Source: SKVR01 sp041642035 (GTDB lineage Bacteria; Bacteroidota; Bacteroidia; Bacteroidales; UBA7960). From it: a DNA stretch of 9,955 nt. Below, piece by piece: positions 1 through 7,611 of the stretch. The stretch is from assembly GCA_041642035.1 (NCBI GenBank), contig JBEPXC010000131.1:1-9955 (forward strand), given 5' to 3'. Position numbers and translations under genes: made by a program. Position 1 is the first letter of the stretch. Each line of letters starts with the position of its first letter. The notes under the pieces are model-generated. The model saw nothing but the letters and a program-made list of their open reading frames with translations, was not told where the DNA came from and made no database searches.

Positions 1-494
1 ATGTTACCGGGTCGTTGACCATTACCGTAGAGGGTGACAGTGCCACTATAGAACTCAGTGTTGCTTCTCTTGCTCCTAACATGATGCATTTGGCGCACCT
101 TCATGGCTTTGAAGATGGTTCAGAAGCTTCATGCCCTCCATCGGCTGATGCGGATAAAAACAATGATGGCGTTGTTGATCTTATTGAAACCCGCGATTAT
201 TCAGGAATCACCATGATTCCCTTTCACGACAACCCGGTAGGCATGGAAATTAAAACAGAAACCTATGCACAGGCAGATGATCAGGGTAATCTAAATTATT
301 CTAAAGTGATATCGGTTGATGAGTTATCTTCTGCTGTAGAAGGAAAATTTGGAATTGAAGATTTCAATTTTGACAACTTCGTTGTTTATGTACATGGCGT
401 GGATGAACAGACTACTTTACCTGAAACCGTTCAGTCGCTTCCAGATGTACCTGCAAGGGTTACCCTTCCTGTTGCCTGTGGCGAACTGGATTAA
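1..494 (+). CDS. Secreted-type protein with His cluster and EF-hand loop (5' partial)
   Basis: The reading frame is open to the left edge (first complete codon at 3), so the start and any signal peptide are missing. A TTG at 15 is only an internal codon. The visible part is about 164 residues. It has a hydrophobic strand followed by HLAHLHG (histidines at 87, 96 and 102), then a CPP segment. A textbook 12-residue EF-hand loop, DKNNDGVVDLIE, follows at 153-188, with Asp, Asn, Asp, Gly and Glu at positions 1, 3, 5, 6 and 12. A second histidine (VHGVDE, codon at 393) and a C-terminal LPVACGEL stretch come later. The pattern recalls small secreted CHRD-like or SOD-like beta proteins in which an 'HxxHxHG...CP...D.N.DG' block recurs; that family link is from memory and was not searched. 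Calcium binding is well supported by the motif, and a second metal site at the histidines is inference. No catalytic function can be assigned. The gene ends 89 bases before a shared terminator. Confidence 0.75.
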   Translation, partial: VTGSLTITVEGDSATIELSVASLAPNMMHLAHLHGFEDGSEASCPPSADADKNNDGVVDLIETRDYSGITMIPFHDNPVGMEIKTETYAQADDQGNLNYSKVISVDELSSAVEGKFGIEDFNFDNFVVYVHGVDEQTTLPETVQSLPDVPARVTLPVACGELD

Positions 495-583
495 GTCTTG
501 AAGCTCCAGGCTCCTATGCACATGTTGTTCAGGCTGAAGGAACCCGGAACGTTGCCAGAATAGTCCAGAATCTTTAGAGAAAC

Positions 584-617
584 AAAAAAACCCGCTATAT
601 ATTAGCGGGTTTTTTTT
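584..617. terminator. Bidirectional intrinsic terminator between convergent genes
   Basis: The stem CCCGCT (591-596) pairs with AGCGGG (604-609) around a 7-base loop. Seven A's stand on the left and eight T's (610-617) on the right, so the hairpin is followed by a U-tract on both strands. It lies between the stop of the plus-strand gene at 494 and the stop of the minus-strand lipoprotein at 667, and probably ends both transcripts. Confidence 0.85.
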
Positions 618-666
618 GATGCTGATCATTTGAATTTATTCAATGGTCACATCGCAAAGGAATTCT

Positions 667-1557
667 TTAAAAGTTGTTCAGATCTAAATCACTTGTGGTG
701 GTTTCCTCACTTTCTACCACTACATCCTCAACAACTCCCAGCACCTGGCTGAATACTCCGTCTCTTAGAGCTACCACGACCAGGTCATAGGTCATAGGTG
801 CGAGGAAATCAATATGGTAAGTACCTGATTCATCTACCATGTCGCTACTAACGGCATTAGGGAAACGTGATTCTTCCAAAGCTGGCTCGTTGGCTTCTGA
901 GTCGGTATACGTACCATCTTCGTATGCAAACACTACCACCTGAGTTTCTGCGGGCAGATTGGTTGCATTGCCAACTATTCTTCCGGCCTGATTGTTAACG
1001 ACCAAACGAATGGTAGGTTTAAGGATATATTTTCCTGAAGCTCCAGCCTCGACAACTGATTTGCGTACATCGAAGTCGGCGGTGATCTCAACTACACCAT
1101 TGGCAGGTACGGTAAATTCGCCTAATGCCTTATAACCGGTTTGAGCTCCACTGGGTACAAAAAGCGGTTGGGTTGTGCCATCTGCAAACTCGAGGTAGCA
1201 ACCCGGATTGGATGATGCTTCCATACCACTGACGGGGGCCTCGATCATAAAACGAAGTTGCGAGTATGTACCGGCTTCCATCTCCAGGTTGCCAAGCAGT
1301 TCGCTTACTCCCCGGGTTAATTCAAGCAGGTTGATTACCCGTGGTCCTTCAAATTCTTCCAAGCTGATAAAGCCATCTTCGTTCAATTGATACTGCACAT
1401 CGGTGATGGTGATGTAAGCTCCGGTAATGTCCTCAGAATCTATTGGGGCATCCGTAATGGAGAGTTTAACGGTTCCCTTGGTGTTGTCTTTTTCACATCC
1501 CGTAAAAGAGAATGCCACCAGGGCCATAATGGCTAAAAACATGCTTAATTTTTTCAT
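667..1557 (-). CDS. DUF4382 domain-containing lipoprotein
   Basis: This is a 296-residue envelope lipoprotein of unknown function. Residues 1-20 form a lipoprotein signal peptide (MKKL, then a hydrophobic stretch) ending in FTGC, with Cys21 as the acylation site. The following residues, EKDN, are charged and loosely resemble the Bacteroidota lipoprotein export signal that sends lipoproteins to the cell surface (inference). Residues 28-186 match DUF4382: they open with VKLSITDAPID, have paired hydrophobic strands around AYITITDV, and close with YILKPTIRLV. Residues 192-296 form a second, beta-rich region starting AGRIVGNA and containing DESGTYHIDFLAPMTYDLVVVA, which resembles a carboxypeptidase-regulatory-like or prealbumin-like sandwich. 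The ATG at 1557-1555 is preferred because it gives the complete lipoprotein signal. There is no Shine-Dalgarno sequence, and the leader is A/T-rich, as usual in Bacteroidota. The gene stands alone. Family assignment is confident; the role is unknown. Confidence 0.88.
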   Translation of the reverse strand: MKKLSMFLAIMALVAFSFTGCEKDNTKGTVKLSITDAPIDSEDITGAYITITDVQYQLNEDGFISLEEFEGPRVINLLELTRGVSELLGNLEMEAGTYSQLRFMIEAPVSGMEASSNPGCYLEFADGTTQPLFVPSGAQTGYKALGEFTVPANGVVEITADFDVRKSVVEAGASGKYILKPTIRLVVNNQAGRIVGNATNLPAETQVVVFAYEDGTYTDSEANEPALEESRFPNAVSSDMVDESGTYHIDFLAPMTYDLVVVALRDGVFSQVLGVVEDVVVESEETTTSDLDLNNF

Positions 1558-1961
1558 AACAGTAGATTTTAAAAGGGATAATTATTTTTATTGGTTATAA
1601 TTAAAATATCTTATTTCAGGAAGGTATCAGAGCCTTCATTGCTTTTAGAATTTTAGGTAAATGTACAGGTAGGTTTATGAAGGTTTGATGAAGTGTAATG
1701 CTGATGGGCATCAGAAAAAGCACTGAATTGAATTAAATGCAGGTAAAATAACACTCAAGGGTGCTATTCAGCCTATAGAAAATTTATTTATATATTTTAG
1801 CATTTTTAAAATTGTCGAAAGGCACACCCCTACTGTAAGAGTGGTTCTCTTTTAAAGCGTAAAGATCATAATGTGCAATAAACCAGGGCAATGATCATCA
1901 GAACTCTTTAAAAAAGTGTTACTTATGACCATTAACTGACCGATTAGCAACTATGATGTGC
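1558..1961. other. Intergenic stretch without a recognisable gene
   Basis: About 400 AT-rich bases lie between the start of the DUF4382 gene and the tail of the T9SS pseudogene. The first bases must hold the lipoprotein gene's promoter and leader, but I could not find a convincing TTTG/TAnnTTTG pair there. Two small inverted repeats are visible: CTGATG-GG-CATCAG at 1701-1714, and AAGAG/CTCTT at 1837-1851 with a 5-base loop. Neither is followed by a useful T-tract. Neither strand shows a reading frame I would call coding. The stretch may be decayed coding sequence continuing from the adjacent pseudogene locus. Confidence 0.5.
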
Positions 1962-2340
1962 CTACTCAATTATTAATGGCCAAGCTTTGTTTTTCGATTT
2001 AACAACATAAAATCCTGCGGGGAGGTTGCTGATATCAACATCTTCCTTGTTCAGCATATGTTTTTCGAGCAATACGCGGGAATTTTAAGGTTATTCTGTC
2101 CTTTGCAGGATTTGGATAAAGCAAATATTGGTCTATGGCTTTATGATCTGTTATTGCAGACACTTCACCATATTCAATCGTAATAGTAGCAATATTGCTA
2201 TGGTAACCATCCCTTACTCTTACTTTTAAATCGAAAAAGGGATTATATTCGGGATTTAAAGCCAGTTAGTAATATTGCTGATCATACTGACCAACATTTT
2301 GGCAACTGATTCTGGATTCGGGTGGTTCAAAGGTTGGATG
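1962..2340 (-). pseudogene. Remnant of a T9SS-secreted protein (cadherin-like block plus sorting domain)
   Basis: Read on the minus strand, this stretch encodes the C-terminal end of a secreted multidomain protein in pieces. After an in-frame TAA (2268-2266) the frame reads LALNPEYNP, then FDLKVRVRDG and SNIATITIEYGE, the typical last strands of a cadherin or PKD-like repeat. It continues to DQYLLYPNPAKDRITLKFP, the start of a type A T9SS sorting domain (YPNPA motif). Near 2080-2073 the frame is lost. The rest of the domain resumes in another frame as VLLEKHMLNKEDVDISNLPAGFYVVK and ends at a TAG (1964-1962). Compared with a normal sorting domain, roughly 15 residues appear to be missing at the shift, which suggests a small deletion. 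Upstream, the remnant stops next to the nitroreductase stop codon and no N-terminal part is visible. The intact ancestor would have been exported by the type IX system to the surface or medium. What it did there cannot be recovered. Confidence 0.8.
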
Positions 2341-2342
2341 CA

Positions 2343-2885
2343 TTAGTAGCTGTTATACCCCCACATCTCCTCTTTCGGCTTTCGGATTTTCTGCCTTATT
2401 TTTTCTTTAGCCGGGTAACCCAGGGTAATGAGCAGCAGAACCCGCTTTTTATCGGGTACCTTGAGTATTTTCTTCACTTTGGCTTCATCGAACCATCCCA
2501 GCATACATGACCCCAAACCCAGTTCCGTGGCCTGAAGGCAAAAATGCTGGGCTACAATGCCGATGTCCATCAGGTAAAAGTCTTTGTCTTTAATCATTCC
2601 GCCTACACTGGCAATAAACTTAGGCTTCTCTGCAACTATGGCGGCTATCACAGGTGCCTTGGGCACGAATTTATTGAACCGCATAAGGGGGCCGAAACTT
2701 GCCATCGCCAACTGATCTTTGATAACCGGATCGGTGGCCACCACAAACCTCCAGGGCTGCGAATTGCAGGCGGAAGGCGCCATTCGGCAGGCTTCCATAA
2801 TGAGTTCTATCTTTTCCAACTCAACGGGCTTATCTGAGTATATTCTTGTGCTTTCGCGTTGTAATACCAAATCTTTAAAATCCAT
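2343..2885 (-). CDS. Nitroreductase family FMN-dependent oxidoreductase
   Basis: A complete 180-residue protein, the usual length for a compact nitroreductase. These cytoplasmic flavoproteins use FMN and NAD(P)H to reduce nitro-compounds, quinones, flavins or similar acceptors, usually as homodimers. The sequence shows RESTRIY (residues 10-16), the N-terminal FMN-phosphate contact region. It also has APSACNSQPW (36-45), the classical flavin-binding signature, and DIGIVAQHFCLQATELGLGSCMLGWF (107-132), the central helix and glycine-rich segment. ITLGYP (153-158) and a basic C-terminal tail with RKPKEEM (168-174) complete the family pattern. The natural substrate cannot be read from the sequence. 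The ATG at 2885-2883 fits the family N-terminus and lies just downstream of a good promoter match. The gene diverges from polA, and its stop abuts a degraded T9SS gene on the same strand. No signal peptide or membrane segment is present. Confidence 0.92.
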   Translation of the reverse strand: MDFKDLVLQRESTRIYSDKPVELEKIELIMEACRMAPSACNSQPWRFVVATDPVIKDQLAMASFGPLMRFNKFVPKAPVIAAIVAEKPKFIASVGGMIKDKDFYLMDIGIVAQHFCLQATELGLGSCMLGWFDEAKVKKILKVPDKKRVLLLITLGYPAKEKIRQKIRKPKEEMWGYNSY

Positions 2886-2906
2886 AGGGCTGTTTTTTAT
2901 TCAGTA

Positions 2907-2938
2907 CAATATTACAATTTTTACAAAGATGAGGCAAA
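2907..2938 (-). promoter_or_regulatory. Bacteroidota-type promoter for the nitroreductase
   Basis: On the minus strand, TTTG (2938-2935) is separated by exactly 20 bases from TAATATTG (2914-2907). This fits the Bacteroidota primary sigma factor pattern TTTG-N19-21-TAnnTTTG with one mismatch. Transcription would start a few bases on, giving a leader of about 15 bases before the ATG at 2885. Confidence 0.5.
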
Positions 2939-3082
2939 TGACGTATGAAGAGACTAATTAACATGGCGGGGTGTAAAACAAAACGAAAAGTCGGGTATTA
3001 GGTATTGCCATCAGCCTAATTCTTTATGATATTGTAAAGCTTGAGATGCGGATGAAACGTTTTTTTTATCTGAGGCAATAAC

Positions 3083-3090
3083 TATCTTTG
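3083..3090 (+). promoter_or_regulatory. Bacteroidota -7 promoter box for polA
   Basis: TATCTTTG is a perfect match to the Bacteroidota -7 element TAnnTTTG. It lies 24 bases before the ATG at 3115, which implies a short leader. The -33 position about 20 bases upstream has a T-rich run (GTTTTTTTT near 3059-3067) rather than a clean TTTG. The box overlaps the TTG at 3088 that would otherwise extend the polA frame, so it argues for the ATG as the true start. Confidence 0.5.
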
Positions 3091-3114
3091 ACTTTTATTC
3101 AAATCAACCACGAT

Positions 3115-5919
3115 ATGCCGGAAACAAAGAAATTATTTTTACTGGATGCCATGGCCCTGGTTTACAGAGCCTATTTTGCCCTCAACCGCAACCCAAGGGT
3201 CAATTCAAAGGGACTTAACACTTCTGCTGTACTGGGTTTCGCCAATTCACTGCTCGAAGTGCTGAAGAAGGAAAACCCCACCCATATTGCCGTTGCTACC
3301 GATGCCTTTGCGCCCACCCACCGCAAGACCGACTTTACCGCCTATAAAGCCAACCGACAGGAAACCCCTGAAGATATTGTCAGCTCACTGCCCTACATCA
3401 AAGAGCTGGTGGAGGGTTTCAATATCCCTTTCCTGGAGGTTCCCGGCTATGAAGCCGACGACATCATTGGCACCCTGGCCAAGAAAGCCGAGAAAGACGG
3501 GTTCACCGTGTATATGATGACCCCCGATAAAGATTTCGGCCAATTGGTCTCGGAGAACATTTTCATGTATAAACCCGCCCGCCTGGGCAATGGTGCCGAA
3601 GTGTGGGGAATAAAAGAGGTTTGCGAGCGCTTTGCCATAAAACAGCCTGAACAACTCATTGATATTTTAGGCCTTTGGGGCGACTCCTCCGACAATATAC
3701 CCGGTGTACCCGGCATTGGAGAGAAAAAAGCCAAAAAACTTATTGCACAGTTTGGTTCTATCGAAAACATATTGCAAAACCTGGATGATGTGGCCGAAAA
3801 ACGCAGCCGTGAATCCCTACAGGAGTTTTCAGAACAGGCGCTCATGTCCAAGAGCCTGGCAACCATAATCCTGAATGTGCCCGTAGAATGGAATGAGGAA
3901 TTATTTAAAAGACAGGATCCCAACCCTGATGTTCTGATACCCTTATTTGATGAACTGGAATTCAGAACCTATGCAAAGCGTGTGTTCGAGCATATAAAGG
4001 AAGAGGCACCTAAAGCCATGCCCACCAAAGCACAGATGCAGGGACAGATGGATATGTTTGCCAATACCGATTTGCTGGAAGACCCCGAGACCCTGGTAGC
4101 AAAAAAAGTGGAAGAACTCTACCGTGACTTTGATTTCCGAACGATAGATACCCAGGACGACATCAATGAGCTGGTAAAAAAACTCGGCGAAGCTGGTTCC
4201 TTCTGCTTTGATACCGAAACCACATCACTCAACATACAGGAGGCACTGCTGTTGGGCATTTCCTTTTGCATCACCCCGGGTCAGGCCTGGTTTGTCCCTT
4301 TGCCTCAGGATCGTTCAGCTGCCATGGAACGGGCAGGTCTTTTCAAAGCTTTATTTGAAAATCCCTCCATAGAAAAAACAGGGCAAAACCTTAAGTTTGA
4401 TATCGGGATCCTCAAAAATTACAACATCCGCGTACAAGGTAAACTTTTTGATACCATGATAGCCCACTACCTCTTGCAGCCCGATATGCGGCACAGCATG
4501 GATGTGTTATCGGAAGCATACCTCAACTATAAACCCCTGAGCATTGAATCACTCATTGGCAAAAAGGGCAAGAGCCAGGGCAATATGTGCGATGTATCGC
4601 ATGAAATCTTAACAGCCTACGCCTGCGAAGATGCTCACGTAACCCAACGCCTGCGCGAAGTGTTTGAGCCTGAGCTTGCCAGATTAGGCTTGTTGGAACT
4701 GTATGAAAAAATGGAATCCCCCCTTATACAAGTATTAGCAGACATGGAATACCGTGGCGTAAAACTCGACAACAAAGCGCTGAAAGAATATTCTATACTG
4801 CTTCACTCTCAAATTGAAAGTATTGAAGCCGACATCTACCAACTGGCTGGGGAGAAGTTCAATATTGGCTCTCCCAAGCAATTGGGAGGAATATTGTTTG
4901 ATAAGCTGAAAATAATGGAAAAGGCCAAAAAGACCAAAACCAAACAATACAGCACCAGCGAGGATGTTTTATCAAAACTTGCAGATAAACACGAAATCAT
5001 AAACAGGATTCTCGATTATCGCTCCCTGACTAAACTTAAATCGACTTACGTAGATTCTTTCCCCAGGCTCATCAATCAAGGCACGGGGCGTTTGCATGCC
5101 AGCTTCAATCAAACAGTTGCCGCTACAGGGCGTTTGTCTTCCAACAATCCCAATCTACAAAACATACCCATCAGAACAGAGCAGGGCCGAGAAATACGCA
5201 AGGCCTTTGTTCCCGCCGATGATTCGCATATTTTACTGGCTGCCGACTACTCTCAAATTGAATTGCGCATCATTGCCTCCCTGAGTAAGGACCAGGCTAT
5301 GATTGAAGCCTTCCGTAATGGCCTGGATATACATTCGGCTACCGCATCCAAAGTATTTGGGGTATCGCTGGAAGATGTAGACCGCGATATGCGCCGTAAG
5401 GCCAAGACCATCAACTTTGGCATCGTATATGGCATTTCAGTGTTTGGCCTCTCCGACCGCCTGAATATACCACGAGACGAAGCCTATCACATTATTGACA
5501 ACTACTTTAAGCAATATCCCGGCATCAAAAAGTATATGGACGAAACCATTACTTTTGCCCGCGAGCATGGCTATGTTGAAACCATTATGAAGCGCAGAAG
5601 ATACATCAGCGACATCAACAGCAGCAATGGAGCTGTAAGGGGATATGCCGAGCGAAATGCTATCAATTCACCCATACAAGGCTCTGCGGCCGACATGATA
5701 AAGCTTGCTATGATAAATATCTATCGCGAAATGCAGCAGAGGCAAATGAAGTCGCAACTCATCCTGCAGGTGCATGATGAATTGGTCTTTGACGCCCTAA
5801 AAGAAGAGCTGGACGAGCTGCGTGAAATTGTATCCCAAAAAATGACCACGGCTATGCAACTAGATGTTGATCTTGAAATAGAAATGAATACTGGAATCAA
5901 CTGGCTGGAGGCGCATTAA
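3115..5919 (+). CDS. polA: DNA polymerase I
   Basis: A 934-residue cytoplasmic repair and Okazaki-fragment processing enzyme, normal length for the family. The 5' nuclease domain (about 1-295) has Asp11, TD at 62-63, YEADD (112-116), TPDKD (136-140) and GDSSDN (189-194), followed by the helix-hairpin-helix PGVPGIGEKKAKKL. The 3'-5' proofreading domain (about 345-520) keeps all motifs: DTE (Asp366, Glu368), NLKFD (Asp429) and YACED (Tyr502, Asp506). The polymerase domain (about 525-934) has motif A DYSQIELR (Asp711), motif B with Arg760, Lys764, Phe768 and Tyr772, and motif C QVHDE (Asp888). All three activities therefore look intact. Phe768 matches the E. coli Phe762 position that discriminates against dideoxynucleotides. 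The frame can be extended to a TTG at 3088, but that codon sits in a promoter box, and the ATG at 3115 starts the conserved region properly. The gene is monocistronic by appearance, divergent from the nitroreductase. Confidence 0.97.
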   Translation: MPETKKLFLLDAMALVYRAYFALNRNPRVNSKGLNTSAVLGFANSLLEVLKKENPTHIAVATDAFAPTHRKTDFTAYKANRQETPEDIVSSLPYIKELVEGFNIPFLEVPGYEADDIIGTLAKKAEKDGFTVYMMTPDKDFGQLVSENIFMYKPARLGNGAEVWGIKEVCERFAIKQPEQLIDILGLWGDSSDNIPGVPGIGEKKAKKLIAQFGSIENILQNLDDVAEKRSRESLQEFSEQALMSKSLATIILNVPVEWNEELFKRQDPNPDVLIPLFDELEFRTYAKRVFEHIKEEAPKAMPTKAQMQGQMDMFANTDLLEDPETLVAKKVEELYRDFDFRTIDTQDDINELVKKLGEAGSFCFDTETTSLNIQEALLLGISFCITPGQAWFVPLPQDRSAAMERAGLFKALFENPSIEKTGQNLKFDIGILKNYNIRVQGKLFDTMIAHYLLQPDMRHSMDVLSEAYLNYKPLSIESLIGKKGKSQGNMCDVSHEILTAYACEDAHVTQRLREVFEPELARLGLLELYEKMESPLIQVLADMEYRGVKLDNKALKEYSILLHSQIESIEADIYQLAGEKFNIGSPKQLGGILFDKLKIMEKAKKTKTKQYSTSEDVLSKLADKHEIINRILDYRSLTKLKSTYVDSFPRLINQGTGRLHASFNQTVAATGRLSSNNPNLQNIPIRTEQGREIRKAFVPADDSHILLAADYSQIELRIIASLSKDQAMIEAFRNGLDIHSATASKVFGVSLEDVDRDMRRKAKTINFGIVYGISVFGLSDRLNIPRDEAYHIIDNYFKQYPGIKKYMDETITFAREHGYVETIMKRRRYISDINSSNGAVRGYAERNAINSPIQGSAADMIKLAMINIYREMQQRQMKSQLILQVHDELVFDALKEELDELREIVSQKMTTAMQLDVDLEIEMNTGINWLEAH

Positions 5920-5921
5920 AG

Positions 5922-5944
5922 AAACCGACTCCATGGTTTTTTTG
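5922..5944 (+). terminator. Weak candidate intrinsic terminator after polA
   Basis: AAACC (5922-5926) can pair with GGTTT (5935-5939) across an 8-base loop. The second arm runs into a T-tract of seven bases. The stem is short, so efficiency is doubtful, but the position three bases after the polA stop is right. Confidence 0.35.
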
Positions 5945-6105
5945 CCCGTATAGGTATAAAACATTATATTTATCAGAAAAATATTTCTTCTGGTGTAATT
6001 TTTGGTTAAAAAAATATACTAATTAGCCGTTAACTGACTTGAAGCATTAACCCATCATTATCATAACAAACATCTCATCAATCATTAATTTAAAAAACAA
6101 GCAAT

Positions 6106-7437
6106 ATGAAACTACATTTTAAGGCGCTTTTCACCTTAGGATTACTGGTGATTGCTACGCTAAGCTCTGGCAGCACACCGAAAATTGAATTTACCGAATA
6201 CACTCTCGACAACGGCCTGCATGTAGTCTTACATCAGGATCATACCACACCCAATGTGGTGGTAAACATTATGTATCATGTAGGGGCCAAGAATGAAGAT
6301 CCGCAAAAGACAGGTTTCGCACATTTCTTCGAGCATCTAATGTTTGAAGGAAGTGAAAATATTGATCGTGGAGAATTCTCGGAAATAGTAGAAAAATCTG
6401 GGGGTACCCTCAATGCCTTTACCAGCTTTGATGTTACCAACTACTACATCCTGCTTCCTTCTAATCAGTTGGAACTGGGCCTATGGATGGAATCCGAGCG
6501 CATGCTCCACCCTAATATTGACTCCATCGGCATCGCTACTCAGAAGAGTGTGGTTACTGAAGAGATGAAGCAAACCCGCGACAACCGCCCTTACGGCAGG
6601 CTCCTGGTTGAAACCATTTCAAGGGCTTTCAATGTACATCCTTACAAAGGCGATGTTTTAGGTCTTGATCCACACGTGCGTAATGCCTCCGACGAAGACA
6701 TCAAGGGCTTTCATGACATGTTTTATGTGCCCAATAATGCGGTGTTGGTGGTTACAGGAGATTTTGAAGTAGACAAAACCAAGAAACTGGTAGAGAAATA
6801 TTTTGGAGATATCCCCGCCGGTACCGCACAATTCCGACGTCCTGCCAAGGATGTTGAGCCTCGCCGTGAAACAGAAGTAAGAGATACAGTATACGACAAT
6901 GTACAGATTCCTGCTCTAATTCAGGCATACATGATTCCGGCACAAGGGACTCCCGATTATTATGCGGTAGAGATGCTGGGCACCCTACTCTCGCAAGGAC
7001 AAAGCAGCAGATTGTATCGTCGTTTGGTAGATCAGGAAGAAAAGGCTCTTCAAATCATGTCTATCCCCCTTGGCCTGGAACACCCCGGGATCAATCTCAC
7101 CTTTGCCATTGCAAATATGGGTGTTGATCTGAAAGAAATAGAGGCTGTTGTAAATGAAGAATTTGAAAAAGTGCAGACAGAGCTAATCACCGAAGATGAG
7201 CTGCAAAGGGTTCGCAACCAGATAGAAAACAGAATTGTAAATAGCAATACCACCATTGCAAGCCGTGCCACAAATCTAGCCAATTATCACACCTTATATA
7301 ACAATGCCAATTACATCAACACCGTGCTGGAAAACTACATGAATGTAACCCGCGAAGATATTAAACGTGTTGCCAATGAGTATTTCAGAGACGACAACAG
7401 GGTAGTTCTTTACTGGTTGCCAAAAGGTGAAGGCTGA
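6106..7437 (+). CDS. M16 family zinc metallopeptidase, catalytic subunit
   Basis: A 443-residue exported peptidase of the insulinase/pitrilysin-like M16 family. Residues 1 to about 22 form a signal peptide (MKLHFKA, then a hydrophobic core to TLSSGS) with no lipobox cysteine, so the protein is probably periplasmic. The N-terminal M16 domain (about 27-205) carries the inverted zinc motif HFFEH (His73, Glu76, His77). The downstream ligand Glu153 lies in VVTEEMKQ, at the spacing usual for HxxEH-x(75-76)-E. LNAFTSFDVTNYY (102-114) is the conserved substrate-edge region. The second M16 half (about 207-443) contains GQSSRLYRRLV (297-307). The length gives only two of the four domains found in pitrilysin, so it should work as a dimer. 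The next gene encodes a zinc-less partner, which suggests a heterodimer like mitochondrial processing peptidase. No plus-strand terminator is evident in the 174-base gap, so the two are probably co-transcribed. The leader is A-rich without a Shine-Dalgarno sequence. Substrate unknown. Confidence 0.93.
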   Translation: MKLHFKALFTLGLLVIATLSSGSTPKIEFTEYTLDNGLHVVLHQDHTTPNVVVNIMYHVGAKNEDPQKTGFAHFFEHLMFEGSENIDRGEFSEIVEKSGGTLNAFTSFDVTNYYILLPSNQLELGLWMESERMLHPNIDSIGIATQKSVVTEEMKQTRDNRPYGRLLVETISRAFNVHPYKGDVLGLDPHVRNASDEDIKGFHDMFYVPNNAVLVVTGDFEVDKTKKLVEKYFGDIPAGTAQFRRPAKDVEPRRETEVRDTVYDNVQIPALIQAYMIPAQGTPDYYAVEMLGTLLSQGQSSRLYRRLVDQEEKALQIMSIPLGLEHPGINLTFAIANMGVDLKEIEAVVNEEFEKVQTELITEDELQRVRNQIENRIVNSNTTIASRATNLANYHTLYNNANYINTVLENYMNVTREDIKRVANEYFRDDNRVVLYWLPKGEG

Positions 7438-7611
7438 AAATAATCAACATCTACGGCATTAATAAATTATATTTTAAACAAAAAAAAGCAAGGTAAAAAT
7501 CCTTGGAAAATTGAAAAGCACAGAAAAGCCTGCCCCCATGTCTATGGAAACAATGAAGAGGGGTGACTACAACGTCCTGATTGCTATTCAAAAATAAATA
7601 CATACAACATT

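Noticed and set aside
417..629. Minus-strand open frame of 70 codons
   Set aside because: It overlaps the end of the first gene and runs through the bidirectional terminator; no protein-like features.
1701..1714. Short perfect inverted repeat CTGATG-GG-CATCAG
   Set aside because: A two-base loop is too tight for a stable hairpin and no T-tract follows; it could be a protein-binding palindrome, but nothing supports that.
2268..2343. 25-codon frame starting with an ATG that overlaps the nitroreductase stop (TAATG)
   Set aside because: It is better explained as part of the decayed T9SS gene; the peptide ends at the pseudogene's internal stop and resembles nothing.
2719..2961. Plus-strand open frame of 80 codons antisense to the nitroreductase
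   Set aside because: It is a shadow of the well-supported nitroreductase gene and its promoter region.
3447..3923. Minus-strand open frame of 158 codons inside polA
   Set aside because: It is antisense to the conserved 5' nuclease domain; composition follows the polA codons and no domain is visible.
7538..7597. Tiny plus-strand frame of 19 residues between the M16 genes
   Set aside because: It is too short to judge, without a ribosome site or recognisable peptide; such frames are expected by chance.
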